This document shows positions 11,995-23,216 of a stretch of DNA of 64,000 bases, in pieces. The notes beneath the pieces were generated by a model. That model ran no database searches, was not told the origin of the DNA, and was given only the letters and a program-made list of their open reading frames with translations. Position 1 is the first letter of the stretch; every line of letters begins with the position of its first letter. The DNA is from Sarocladium kiliense (Eukaryota > Ascomycota > Sordariomycetes > Hypocreales > Sarocladiaceae), in NCBI GenBank assembly GCA_030734395.1, contig JAUZTG010000029.1, forward strand, positions 4,960,001 to 5,024,000, written 5' to 3'. Made by a program: the position numbers and the translations under genes.

Positions 11995-13948
11995 TTTTGC
12001 AGGAGAGGTCCCACTGGCAGCCTTTCACCGCCCGACCCCGCCATTGGCTGCGGCCGGAGCTTGTATTGCAAAGTGGGGTCGATGTTAAACTGCCAGTCTT
12101 CAGCCTTGCGATAGCTCACCCGCCTCTGCTTTACAGCGCCATTCGAACAATACTGAGTTCAAATTGACATTGGTCCCTCCGTGCACAATATGCGAGATCA
12201 CAGTGTGATATTTCTCTACCTTGCTAACAATTCGAGACACGACGTCAACACTCGTTGACTAGTCTTGAGCCTGGCAAGCTTCATGAAGTGTCAGGAACCA
12301 CAACGCTCGAGAACATCTTCAGCAGACCCTCGACCAGCTCTGGAGTACCAATGAGAATGGATGTTCACAGCATGAGAATGACTTGGGTAGCTTAAGTGGG
12401 TTCAAAGGGTGTGCAGACCAGCTTTGCCAACCCTAACATACCATACCGTCAAACACAAACATGTACCTACTTACCCTAGGTATGTTCTTGCCATGACTGT
12501 ACCCCGTATGAGGAGCTCTCTTTCTCTCCGCGTGATTCAGCTCGGGACCGAGCATTTGGCGCGATAAGCGAGCACACAGTACTCAAATGCGCGTCTAAAG
12601 CCACCCTCCCTCCACCATGTCACACGCGACTGCTCTTGTCAGACGCGATGGATCGCCTACATGTCCCATGCACGCCCTCAAATCGTTCATGGTAAATGAG
12701 AGACTTTCTTCTCGAAGTAGAGGGGTGCGCCATCTGTGATCTAGCTGAATCAGGCAGGCCGAGCTGGTGAAGGAAATGTATGTCCCGTCGGCCGCCTCCA
12801 GGTTGGACGAGCAGACCCAGTCACCGAGCTAGTCCTTGCTGGCTCTTGATAGGCTACCTCGGATGGAGCTTGCCGATAGCTTGGACAAGGCAGGACCCTC
12901 GACATTGTAACCTTGCGAAGGTATGAGACTTGATGCCTCTCCTTCTACGTGAGCCTGGCTTGACCTTCACGAGACATCCACTCTTTCTCGGACAGGTATC
13001 TTCGATCCCATAGATACAACCTTTAATGAGAAAGCAAAAAGACATCCCATGCAGCTATAAATAATGACACCACCCTTTGAAATTGGGTTGAGAAAAGGGA
13101 AGGAGGGTCGCGCGCTGCAGAAGCAAAGATGCGCGTCTGGGAAGAGGCTTACTGCACAAGCGCGGCGTGGACGACCAAGCGCGCCCATCCAGGCAGGATT
13201 AGCCGCGGCTCGCGTCTTCGGCCTTACTGCATATTGTAAGGCGTTCGCAAAATTTGTTGCGATAAATCTGACAGATGATTTGGAGTTGAATGATGTGAGA
13301 ACAGCTCTAGAACGATTGAGGTTTTGTCATGCTTCTGCATGTCAGGTGGATGGGTTCGTGGCTGTATGGGGGCCAAACTGCTTATTGCCTTACCTACATA
13401 ACAAGAATTTCGAGTCAACAGAGGTAACCCCCAACGAGATGGCTGGCGAGACTGATCACGTAAGGCTTCAGCTGTATGAGAAATGAGAATCAGTGAATGC
13501 CTTGTCACTTTTCACAGTTGCATTGCATGCGATTTTGCCCGATGTCGCAGCGAGAAGAATCGGCAGTTAACTCATCCGTCCACCGGGCATCGGCGGTCTG
13601 CCGGCATGCGTCTGAATCAAGGCTTTGAAGCGAACATGAGTCCTGGGTTAATTCCCGCAATCAGGCCACCGAGGCGATGAGCTATTCTGATGCTGCAACA
13701 GATGAGTCAAGCATTGCCAAACGGGCCTGTTCCCGAGATCACGGCACGGGGGTCGAGGTCTGGGGCACCAGATGGTAAGACGGCGAGTGGCAGGCAGTAA
13801 GATCCGCAGGGGAGTCGTCTAAGCGCCGAGGATGACCCACTTGTTCAGGGTTGGTGGGCAATAAGCCAACCAGAGGACAGAAAAGCAACCCAAGACATGC
13901 GTGCGCGGGGGAGAGGGGCTCTAAGAATAGAAGCAGGGACGGGTTTGT

Positions 13949-13968
13949 CACTGTCACTGTCACTGTGG
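13949..13968 (+). repeat. Short GTCACT hexamer repeat
   Basis: Three exact GTCACT units in a row, followed by a partial fourth, lie in the gene-free region before the 1,211-residue protein gene. This is a simple repeat with no known role. Confidence 0.8.
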
Positions 13969-14539
13969 GCCGATGCGATGGGAGAGAAAGAAGCGAGGAT
14001 GATTGAAACTGGAGGCATGAAGATAGCAATGAAGAAATCTTGGCCCTTCCCTTTAAGTTGCACAACAGGCTGGATGCTGCCATTTTTCTTTTTGGGACGA
14101 TTCAAAAGGATGAAATTGCAAGCGTTGGTGGTACCCAGAGCGCAGTTACACAGCCAGGCACCGGCCTCCAATTGGCAAGTGGTGGTTCATGTTTTTGTAT
14201 CTATTCCAGTGTCTTCAGTGGAGAAGGCCCCTTGTGCGTTTCCGGCTTGTAGGGCACTCGGACCACCGTGGGCACCCGCTAGTAGCACTCGAGTTAGTAC
14301 CTGAACGACGGGCGGCACGTAGATCGCAACCTTCTGTTAGCGTCCTGCAACGCCAGCTCTAGTTCGAGAGTGGCCAACGAAGCACAATGCTCTGTCACTT
14401 CTTTGGGGTTGACACTAGCTTTCCTAGTAAGGTTGATGTTAAAGCTGTTGCTTTTAATATCGTGGGAACTGTTGATGCTAGTTAGATAGCGGCCTGGTAC
14501 AGGAAGTAGTATCTACCTCCCTCGATCGTACCTCTACCG

Positions 14540-15280
14540 TGCTCCTGGGGAGTCACGGGACATGCTACCATTGTACCATACCACGTGCATCTCCTCTCCC
14601 AGCCTCTCCTCCTTACCTTCACCGTCTCTCCTCGCATGATCTTCCACCCTCCATTACAACCATCACCACCACCTCTGCATCTCGCCAGCCATACATCACC
14701 CCCGCCCACGCGCCTTGCCAGATCCGACCCCAATCCTCGTGGGTGGCTTGCCAATTGCTGCCCATTATTCTCCGTTCTCGCCTACAGATCCCTCATGCAC
14801 GTTGTCGGCATACACACATATTCGCTGCCAATCCATGCGCAGCCTCTTTGCTTTTTCTCCAATTCCCAGTGCCACCCGACACGAACATCCACTAACAAAC
14901 ATGGCGTGCTGATGCCTCGAGGAAGCCATTCCGGGACCCCTGTCAGACAATCCCGGTCCTGGCATTCACCACCACCCACGCGGGCACCACCGACCGACCG
15001 GCGAGAGACACCTTCGCCGCTGTGTCTCTCCATCCATCCCCTCTTCCTCCTTCACACACTCCCCCTCCGAGGGCGTGTAGTGGGTAGGTCAGTGTGCCTG
15101 TGATTCCTCTCTTCCCTCTCTCGTCGCACAGCGTTTCACACGCACGCCGCTGCCTCTGGCTCCTTCTCATCTTACCAAAATAACAACATCCAACTACACT
15201 ACATCTGTGCCTTCTGCTACCGCCGCACCCTGGCTCGCCTATTCAAAAGGAAGCGTCGCCGCCCTCGCGGTCCAGCCAGC
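14540..15280 (+). promoter_or_regulatory. Pyrimidine-rich promoter and leader
   Basis: The + strand is dominated by C and T over about 700 bp directly before the ATG at 15286. This is the usual appearance of core promoters and 5' leaders in filamentous ascomycetes. A three-codon upstream ORF (ATG at about 14901, stop TGA) lies in it. The transcription start cannot be fixed by eye. Confidence 0.5.
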
Positions 15281-15285
15281 CCACC

Positions 15286-18200
15286 ATGGCCAGCTCTCGC
15301 GATGCTGCGCGGCTGCGTCAAGGTCTGAATCCCCTCTTGACTACCGCCCTGGGGCAATTCAACAACTCCTCTGCCTCTCAGCATCAGCAGCCTCAGCCCA
15401 CACCTATCAGCGCGGTGTCTATGACCTCGTCGCACTTCTTGACTCCATCTTCTATCCCTACGCCGATTCAGCCCTACAACCCCCAGGAATGGGTCAACTC
15501 CCCTGCGACGACCATGTCTGAGCGTCACTTCTCCCCGTCTGGGGACGATCCAGGTACGAACGTTGCGTTGCTTAAGGCTCGAACGAGTCCATGGTTTACC
15601 TTAAAAACGACATCATTAAAGACGACTAACACAAGCTCTCTGTAGCCATGTCAGGGTGTCCTGCGCCGTTGCCACCACCACCGTACAGCCCACCACGGAG
15701 CTCGCAACCACAATCACAGCAACGACCGGTGAGCACGGCTTTCGAACACTTCTCCAGCTCCTCGACACCGCCTCCACCTATACCGCGTCTTCCCTCTGGT
15801 GGGAACTTCCACCGTCCCTCGCCAGAACAACCGACGACAAACTTCCCTCCACCACCAGGCCTGGTCGGCAGGGGAGCGTCGCGTGAACGTCGGTTCGGTC
15901 TGTCATCCTTAACTCGACGGCGGGAGACCGACTCCAATCCAGCCTCTCCCCCAGATTTACGCCAGACACCCCCTCCTCCGTTGCGCTTGAGCAGCGGTGC
16001 TGCCTCAATACACACTCCCGAACCGTACCGGCCTGACTCTATGGTTTTCGAGAACCATGCAGCACCTCCCGCAGCACGTCGTGCAGCTTCAACAGGCGCA
16101 ATTGAAACACCAACATCCGCGAGGTCAAGATCGACATCTCAAACAAGGTGGGAACCCGGCATGCCAATGCCTCCCCCACCTCCTGGACCACCTCCAGCAC
16201 AGGCACGATCGCAGAGCGTGCAACCCATGGATCAGAACCAGGTGCCAATCATCTCACCACCTACTCGTCGTCCGCCACCGAGCTCAGGTTCAACATTGGG
16301 CCCAGTGCCACCAACGCCCGCAGGATGGGTTGAAAATGACCCTGCACCAGCCCAAAGTGGAAGGGGTCGCTCGCCGGCGCTCAAAATTGACACCGAAGCG
16401 GCTGAGCAGCACGGCACCGCACATGATCCCAATCCATCCTCATCCAGTGCTAGTAGCTTGAGCCGAACCAAAGCTGTCCGACACGACAAGACAATCATGC
16501 AGCGGCGGGCTGAGAGCAGGACCAGGCACTCAGTGAGGGGTTCTATCGACGAAAGGACATTATCTAGCAGGCCAGAGAACATCGTTATCCCAACCGATAC
16601 TGACGACACGCCCAGCCGGTTGCTCATTACCAAGCTTACGCCCAAGACGGGCGACTCATCTACCTCTCATAACTCTACACCTCGAGCGTCTTCAAAGCAG
16701 CCAATGGTCGAGGCTTCTACCCCTCCGTTCTCTCCTTATCCTCCGAAGCTTGCCCAGCGATCTGCGCCGGTCATGGGTGCCACCAATGCTCCAAAGAGTC
16801 TGCCCACCCCCCCACCTCAGGTGCGCTCCGCATCCGGTTCACGCCCTCGAGAGGCATCTCGACCTCCTTCGCGAGCTCCTTCTAGACCTCCGTCTGCTGC
16901 AGGCAGCGTCTCAAGACACCTTGTTGTCTCACAGAGCGCTGAGCAGTTTGCGGCAGCAGCGGTCGAGCGCTTCCAGGCATTCGCTGCTAAAGAAGCGCTC
17001 GCAGAAACTGATGCGGATAGAATTCGCCTGTTTGCTGACTTCTTCGTCAACGAATCGATGATTCGCCGGGAGAGGTACAACTCAGCGATCGGGGCCATGG
17101 GGTCCGAGATCTTTGACCTGACTCGGGATCTATTCCAGCCTTTGAAATCCTCCAGACGTGCGTCTGCCGGCTCTGCCGATGAATGGACACCTGCTTCTAC
17201 TACGGACGCGAGTGCTTCACATCGCGGATCTATGTCTAGTTTCCATGGGGAGACAGGAGGCCCTTCAAGTTCCGCACCGACCTCCGCAGGGGTGCCTTTG
17301 TCACCAAATGGCCCAGCTGCCGGCACAGGGACTTGGGCATCGAACTACATGCCTTCGTTGTCACCAATTTTGAGCATGAGCGTGAGTGACAATTATGAGA
17401 ATGGAAGCTCGAGAGGTCGTCCACCGAGCCGCTGGTGGGAGACAACTTCGCAAGGGGAAGCAATGCAGAGTTTCGCCAGGTCAAAGAGGGAATCCAAGTA
17501 CATGGGTGTGCCCAAAGATCAATGGGAAGAATCTTTTGCGGAAGCTGATGGCAGCCACACCGCGAACAGCGAACATGCTTCTTCCTCTGACTACCCGCCT
17601 GAGAAGACTGGCTGGCATGAGGATTCTGAGGCCACCGAGACGCCACAGCTACCGCAAAGTCTGGATGCAGCCGTTCGAACTGGCGCATCGCCACATCCAC
17701 CTGATAGCAGACAGCTGGATGTATCCCGCCTTGTGACTATGCCACCGCCATACCCTCGGCATCATCCAGCTTTGAACAACAGCCATCCCGAGCTTTCAGC
17801 CATCCGTGCGTCAGTGCGCACACTGACCGATGTGTCCGAGCTAGAAAATACCAAGGAAATGTTCGATCTTGAAAGCTCTAGACGACGAGATGAGTTCTCC
17901 AAGGCTTCAGCTGAACGACAAAAAGCTCTCCGTGCGAATCTCCAGGCCGAGATCAGCTCTGGGAATCTAGGTTACTCGGATGCAGCGGCTATCGAATCAG
18001 ACGCTCGCGCGGAAGAGCACACGAAAAAGAAGGAGTTGGAAAAGGGCGAGTATGAGCAGTTCCAGAACAAGGTAATTCTGCCCATGAATGAGCTTCTGGG
18101 TGGACGCATATCGCGCGCTACGGACCTCTTCGAGGACCTCTCCAGGAGGCTGTTCGACAATGGACAGAATGATGCGGATATGCCACAGGAGGAAGGTGAT

Positions 18201-19013
18201 GACAGACCCGAGCTCTTGGAAAAGCTTACTCTACTCAAGTGGATTTTTGAGGCTCGAGAGACACTGCATAAAGCGACGTTCGACATACTTTCCGACCGCA
18301 ACAGCCGGTACAGAGATGTCGTGCTCCTCCCATATCAGCTTTCTGGCAACAGCGAGAAGCTCAAGTCCGCCGAGGCGTTCTTCGCTGAGGACGCAGCGAA
18401 ACGAGAATACGCCTTCGCGCATGAGGTGTTGAATAGGGTTCGAGAGTTCCGTGGCGTGGTCGAAGAGGCAGTCGGCCATGGGGTGACTATGCAACTGTCT
18501 GCGTTCTGGGACATTGCGCCGCCTCTGAGCCAGGTTTTGGAGAGCATTCCCTTGAATCTCTCTGGGTTCGCGGTGCAGATTCCCGCTGCAGAGTACGAGG
18601 AGAACCCTGCATATCGTACCCATCCGCTACAGTACCTATACAGCCTACTTCTGCACGCGGAGAAGAGCACATATCAGTTCATCGAGTCACACACAAACCT
18701 ATTGTGTCTTCTACATGAAGTCAAGGAAGCCGTCGTACACGCCAAGGCTCGCGTTCTCGCCACCCAAGTCGAGGACGCAGATGGAACGAGTATTTGCAGC
18801 GAAGACAGAGAGAAGCGAGCCCGATCCATGCGCAGGTCAGAGGAGAAGAGACTCACGGAGGATCTGAAAGAGAAAGTCAGGGTAGTGCAGGACCAGTGGA
18901 AGAGCGGATTGGGAGACGCAATTGTTGGAGTGAAGGCCAGAACGGGGCAGTATCTACTCGAAACGGGAGGATGGGACGAGGCACTCGAAGATGGAGGTGT
19001 GGGAAGTGTTTGA
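15286..19013 (+). CDS. Conserved-looking 1,211-residue protein, Pro/Ser-rich N-terminus and helical C-terminal region
   Basis: The exons are 15286..15553 and 15646..19013 (92-bp intron; the join reads GDDP-AMSGC). The ATG sits in the strong context CCACCATGG. Residues 1 to about 430 are low-complexity Pro/Ser/Arg, including a run of prolines after the splice. A first helical block around residues 430-490 (AVERFQAFAAKEALAETDADRI) is followed by more disorder. From about residue 805 to the end the protein is predicted by eye to be mostly helical and charged, with a coiled-coil-like stretch (LENTKEMFDLESSRRRDEF) and a globular-looking segment with LPYQLSGNSEKLKSAEAFF and PLQYLYSLLLHAEKSTYQF. I do not recognise the family. 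There is no membrane segment or signal peptide. A cytoskeletal or membrane-trafficking scaffold would fit this architecture, but that is a guess. Confidence 0.85.
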
Positions 19014-19715
19014 TGATGTCGATGATGATTGACGATGATGATGATCTCCTGACTATGTGTTACGGTTGCGAGGAGTGGGAGATGGGGGAGACATGATGTG
19101 CTATTTGATCATTCATCTGCGCCGCTGATTTTTCGCGACAATGATACCCCCTTTATTTCTGGTTCTCCCACATTCGGGACATATTTTTTCTTGTATATAA
19201 CTTGAGCACTCATTATGTATAAAACAAGGTGTTTTTAGAGAGAGGCTGGGAGAGACGAAGTGAGCTTGCACAGGTGTCTGCTATGTGGCACAATAAAGTA
19301 GTTGTTGGTATTGTGCGATATAGATACAGTCGTGAGTACAGAATACAATTCCTCCGATGGATGCTGATTGTTGTAATGTAGGAGACCAAGAAACACACTC
19401 CTGGAGACTCCCGAGTGCCTAATATGTGTTCCAATCGTGTTCCCTTCTCTCCGGAATGTTGGTGGATATTATGTTGTACAGTTTCTCCCTCTCCGGTGGT
19501 AAGCGGCGCGTCGCATAGGACCCCATGCGCTTGAGACCCTTGGCTATGGCACTCATCAACTCGGTGTCGCCAATCGAGACGCACACTCTCTCTCATGTTG
19601 GTGTTCGCGGGATCCTCGCTTTGTAGTCTCGTCATCCCAATCCTTTGATCCTTTCCCTTCCGCCTCTCCACAAAACATTCCTCCTGCATCATATACCAGA
19701 ACCAAAAAAATCGTC
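19014..19715. other. Convergent 3' intergenic region
   Basis: This 702-bp stretch lies between the stop of the 1,211-residue protein gene (+) and that of fmc1 (-). T-rich and AT-rich segments at 19140-19230 suit 3' UTR ends. A 168-codon open frame on the - strand (19213-19719) has no protein-like composition. No gene is supported. Confidence 0.55.
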
Positions 19716-20048
19716 TCATTTCTGATTCAGCCGATCAACAAATTCCTTGGGCAGCTCCACTCCCACCTTCCTGGCCGACAATCGAACCCTCTCCTCCTCG
19801 TCCATGTTCATCCCCGGGTTATACCGTTCCAGCAACTGCGCATACGTCCTCTGACTCTTCAGATATGCGAGGAACTGCTCGGCATGCTCGGCGGGTATTC
19901 GTGACTGTTTTGTCGCTTCTGAGGAGGAATCGAAGGTCTGGCGGAGGCGCGCGTGGAGAGGTGCACGTGGCTGTGAGAGGAGTGGACGAGGAGGAAGTTC
20001 GCGGAGGAGGGAACGGTAGAGGGAGCGGATGTGGGCGGGAGAGGACAT
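19716..20048 (-). CDS. fmc1: Fmc1, ATP synthase F1 assembly factor (LYR-type protein)
   Basis: A single exon encodes 110 residues, the usual size for fungal Fmc1. The N-terminus HIRSLYRSLLRELPPR holds the LYR motif typical of small mitochondrial assembly factors. A helix with YLKSQRTYAQLLERYNPG and the end VRLSARKVGVELP follow, as expected for the family. In yeast Fmc1 helps Atp12 assemble the F1 sector in the mitochondrial matrix, especially at high temperature. The start is the only ATG before the LYR motif. It is divergent from hal2 across 358 bp; both products may be mitochondrial (see hal2). Confidence 0.88.
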   Translation of the reverse strand: MSSPAHIRSLYRSLLRELPPRPLLSQPRAPLHARLRQTFDSSSEATKQSRIPAEHAEQFLAYLKSQRTYAQLLERYNPGMNMDEEERVRLSARKVGVELPKEFVDRLNQK

Positions 20049-20406
20049 TGTGGCGGTTGTGCGTTGTGCCCAACGTTGTGGTGTTGATGGTAAGAAAGCT
20101 TGTTGTCGTCGTTTGGTCCGGATGGCAGAATTCAGGTGCTGGTCGTTCGCGGTGCCGCTTTTAGCGCCGCGGCAGCGCTAAACCCTTGCCGCAAGAGCTG
20201 CCCCACACGCCTGTAGAGGCCGAAGTAGGAGAGGCACTTGAAATAGTCGAGGGTGATGGATGGAGGGGCAACAAGCTGCAAGCTTACTCCAGTTCTGACC
20301 ATTCGACAACGCTTGCTGCTCTCCGCTCCTCTTTTTCCTACAATTTCTTCATCCTCCTCATTCACTTCCTCAATTCATCTTCAGGACCTCGATACGTTCT
20401 GCTTGC
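20049..20406. promoter_or_regulatory. Shared divergent promoter of fmc1 and hal2
   Basis: 358 bp separate the two ATGs, so both genes must draw on this region. It contains the perfect inverted repeat at 20160-20182 (described separately) and a C/T-rich tract at 20310-20400 on the hal2 side. Confidence 0.6.
20160..20182. promoter_or_regulatory. Perfect inverted repeat TTTAGCGC-N7-GCGCTAAA
   Basis: Two 8-bp arms, TTTAGCGC and GCGCTAAA, are exact reverse complements around a 7-base centre of C/G/A. It sits 112 bp before the fmc1 ATG and about 225 bp before the first hal2 ATG. A dimeric regulator site is one reading; no known factor is assigned. Confidence 0.5.
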
Positions 20407-21660
20407 ATGCCGCCGTCGAGACCCCCACAGCATCAAAGCAGCTTCATACTCTCCCCACGCCGCATCGTCACTCTAGCTGTACTGCTCCTCGCCCTGGCGC
20501 TGCTAATCCCCCGTCTCGCCTCCCTCCCCCGCCTCCTCCAGATCTCTCATCACCTACGTCCCTTCTCCTCTACACCCGCCGCTCCGACAATGGCTTCCTA
20601 CGCAAAAGAGCTCGAGATCGCCCAGCTGGCCGTCCAGCGCGCCAGCATCCTCACCCGTCGAGTCTTCCACGAAAAGGCCAAGGGCACAGTGGACAAGAAC
20701 GACAAGTCTCCCGTCACCATCGGCGATTTCGGTGCTCAGGCGCTTATTATCGCTGCTCTGAAGCATAACTTTCCCGCGGACGAGATCGTTGCCGAGGAGG
20801 AAGCCGCGCAGCTCCGTGAGGATGCGAACCTGAAGCAGACAATCTGGGAGCTCGTCGAGAAGACAAAGCTGGACGATGAGGCTGGAGAGACCAAGCTTGG
20901 TGGTGCGATCAAGAGTGCGGATGAGATGCTGGAGCTGATCGACCTTGGAGGAAGCAAGGGCGGTGCAAACGGCAGGATTTGGACAATTGACCCCATTGAT
21001 GGTACCAAGGGCTTCCTCCGTGGTGGTCAATACGCCGTCTGTCTCGGCCTCATGGTCGACGGCGACGTCAAAGTCGGTGTCCTCGGCTGCCCCAACCTCC
21101 CCATCTCTGACACCGCCCGCCTCATCTCCTCCATGGCCGACAACCAAAGCGACTCTTCCGACCACGGCGTTCTCTTCTCCGCCATCCTCGGCCAGGGCGC
21201 CACCTCCCGTCCTTTGAACTCTCCATCCTCCCAAGACAACACCAAGACCATTCAAATGCGTGCGGTCGACGACCTCTCCCAAGCTACCTTCTGCGAATCC
21301 GTCGAGGCTGGCCACTCTTCGCACGGAGACCAATTCGAGATCGCAAAGAAGCTTGGCATCACCCGTGAAAGCGTCCGTATGGACAGTCAGGCGAAGTACG
21401 GGTCCATTGCCCGCGGTGCAGGAGACATTTACCTCCGTCTGCCTGTCAAGGCTACCTACCAAGAGAAGATCTGGGACCACGCAGCAGGAGACTTGATCGT
21501 CAGGGAGGCCGGCGGCCAGGTTACGGATATCCACGGCAAGAGACTGGACTTCAGTGTGGGCAGGACGTTGGCGAACAACAAGGGTGTGGTGGCTGCGCCG
21601 GCTGCGGTGCATGGAAAGGTTCTAGAGGCAGTGCAGGAGGTTCTTAATGCGAAGCAATAG
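20407..21660 (+). CDS. hal2: 3'(2'),5'-bisphosphate nucleotidase (Hal2/Met22)
   Basis: A single exon encodes 417 residues from the first ATG. It hydrolyses 3'-phosphoadenosine 5'-phosphate to AMP in sulfate assimilation; this family is the target of Na+ and Li+ toxicity. Signature residues of the Mg-dependent, Li-sensitive phosphatase family are present: the E-E-E cluster at 130-132, WTIDPIDGTKGF at 192-203 and IWDHAAGD at 355-362. Canonical Hal2 begins near Met62 (MASYAKELEIAQ, DNA 20590), which has the strong context ACAATGG. The upstream ATG has T at -3. The 61-residue extension has no acidic residue, has a hydrophobic stretch flanked by Arg and ends LRPFSST, a typical mitochondrial processing-peptidase-like site. 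Two isoforms by leaky scanning are therefore likely. It converges with the uL6m gene, 145 bp between stops. Confidence 0.95.
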   Translation: MPPSRPPQHQSSFILSPRRIVTLAVLLLALALLIPRLASLPRLLQISHHLRPFSSTPAAPTMASYAKELEIAQLAVQRASILTRRVFHEKAKGTVDKNDKSPVTIGDFGAQALIIAALKHNFPADEIVAEEEAAQLREDANLKQTIWELVEKTKLDDEAGETKLGGAIKSADEMLELIDLGGSKGGANGRIWTIDPIDGTKGFLRGGQYAVCLGLMVDGDVKVGVLGCPNLPISDTARLISSMADNQSDSSDHGVLFSAILGQGATSRPLNSPSSQDNTKTIQMRAVDDLSQATFCESVEAGHSSHGDQFEIAKKLGITRESVRMDSQAKYGSIARGAGDIYLRLPVKATYQEKIWDHAAGDLIVREAGGQVTDIHGKRLDFSVGRTLANNKGVVAAPAAVHGKVLEAVQEVLNAKQ

Positions 21661-21805
21661 AGTCTAGCTAGGCGTTCACACTTCGTAGATACAAGAAAGA
21701 AGAAAATGTATGCATGAAATAGTACATCTTTTGTACAATGCTCTATATCCCTCCCATATAAACGTACAAGCATCTCCTCCCGCTTTACCCTTCCATGCTG
21801 TTCAT

Positions 21806-22790
21806 CTACTTGATCTTCTTCTGCTTCAACTTGATCGTCTGATCGTTAATGAACACTCCCTTGCCCTTATACGGCTCCGGCGGCCTCCACTTCCTCACCC
21901 TACCCGCAAACGACATGATCATCTCCTTATCCACGCCCTCAACAAGAATTCTCGTCGGCTGCGGTGTCGTAACCTTGATACCCACTGGAATCGGCTCCTC
22001 GACGGGGTGCGTGAACCCCAGCTTGAGGCAGAGGAACTTCTGGCCGGGGAACTGTGCTTTCTTGCCACCGCGCTCTTCGACTGTTGCACGGTAACCAACA
22101 CCAACGAGGCGGAGGATGGCGGTGTGGCCTTCGGAGACGCCCATGATGTAGTTGTTAAGGTAGGACCAGCTTGTGCCTGTGGAGAGGATGGCAAGATTAG
22201 CTGGATTGCGAGGGCAATGGGCAATTAGGATGAGGAGAAGATAGTAAACATACCCCACATCTCCTTCTGATCCTTCTGTGTTGTGTCCTTGACATTCAGG
22301 GTCAAGGACTTGTTCTCCAGATCCTGATCCAGTACCACATACTCGGGAACTTCGAGCTTGAGCTCTCCTATCCAGACGAGTCAGCAAGGCCCTACCCATT
22401 GAGTTCCCCCGCTCCTCTTTCACTGCATCCGGCTGGCAAGGGGGAAAGAGCGAGCTTGCAAGGAAAGGGAGAAGGGACAAACGTACCCAACGGCCCCTTG
22501 ACAGTGATAGTCCTCCTTGTAGTCGTCTCATACGTCGTCATACTCCTCTTGACAACTGGCTCCCCTACCGTGATCTCCACGCCCGGCGGGATAGAGAGCG
22601 GCGTCCTCCCAAGCTTACTCCCCCGGCTTGTTGTCGCAGAAAATGCTCGTCTCGAAACCGGCATCGTCGTCGTTCTTGTCTGATTCGTCGCAAGGGTTGC
22701 TGCGGCTGCTGCGCGCACAAATGGGGCGGAAGTCCCCATTGTGCGGCAGAGCGCTCTACCACTCCGACCGGAAAGTGATAATGCGGCCAT
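21806..22790 (-). CDS. mrpl6: Mitochondrial large-subunit ribosomal protein uL6m
   Basis: The exons are 22487..22790, 22254..22367 and 21806..22176 (introns of 119 and 77 bp), giving 262 residues. Both joins restore conserved sequence (VKGPLG-ELKLEVPEY and KEMWG-TSWSYLNNYI). The chain matches bacterial/mitochondrial L6: LGRTPLSIPPGVEI, TVKGPLG, MGVSEGHTAILRLVGVGYRA and, near the end, RILVEGVDKE followed by KPPEPYKGKG-like KWRPPEPYKGKGV. The N-terminal 60 or so residues are rich in Arg/Ala/Ser and contain RRAFSATTSR, typical of a cleaved mitochondrial presequence. I chose the ATG at 22790 (MAALSLSGR); an in-frame ATG 31 codons upstream exists but adds a non-presequence-like segment. Confidence 0.94.
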
Positions 22791-23216
22791 TGGAGGTCGC
22801 TGGGAAGGTCGATCGCGGCTTCTCGTGGTTGGAGGTTGTCGCGCGTACAGTCGAGAATCTGGTCTGGCGAATGGAGCTCCCAACTTTTTGGTGCTTAGTC
22901 ATCGAATCACGTGGAGTCCCTGACCACCCATCCTCAACTTCATCCGCAAGCAGTACAGCTTGAAATCACACTTATTACATGGAGATTACAAGGAGGCATA
23001 TGCCGTGACAATATTTGGTACAATGGTACTCTCATTCTTTACTTTTTGTTCACACTGGCTAGAAAACCCGTGCTTGCCATCATGGATATCTAGAAAACCC
23101 CTTGCTCTCAATTACTCCCCTTGGGCTGCCTCGAAGCGAATTTTTGACATGGCCGGCTGAACAACTGAATCAAGACATGCCGGTTCAAGCATGTTCACAC
23201 GCATTGGTGGCTACAT
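22791..23216. other. Intergenic region, mrpl6 promoter and tub2 3' end
   Basis: This 426-bp stretch holds the upstream region of mrpl6 and the 3' UTR of tub2, both on the - strand. No separate gene or repeat is seen. Confidence 0.5.

Larger units (their letters stand above)
11470..15285. other. 3.8-kb gene-free divergent intergenic region
   Basis: This stretch separates aha1 (-) from the 1,211-residue protein gene (+). Several ORFs of up to about 140 codons exist (for example 13064-13486), but none shows protein-like composition, a domain or splice partners. Features seen: a heat-shock-element-like site at 11982-11994, purine-rich + strand sequence at 11840-11990, a CCTAGG-centred motif at 12464-12482, three GTCACT units at 13949-13968, and a long C/T-rich promoter and leader from about 14540 to 15280. 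A non-coding transcript cannot be excluded. Confidence 0.6.

Noticed and set aside
13064..13486. 140-codon open frame in the gene-free region before the 1,211-residue protein gene
   Set aside because: No homology or motif recognised, no promoter-like pyrimidine tract before it, and a competing open frame on the opposite strand.
20554..21612. 352-codon open frame antisense to hal2
   Set aside because: It mirrors the codon structure of hal2 and has the Val/Leu/Asp-rich composition expected of an antisense shadow.
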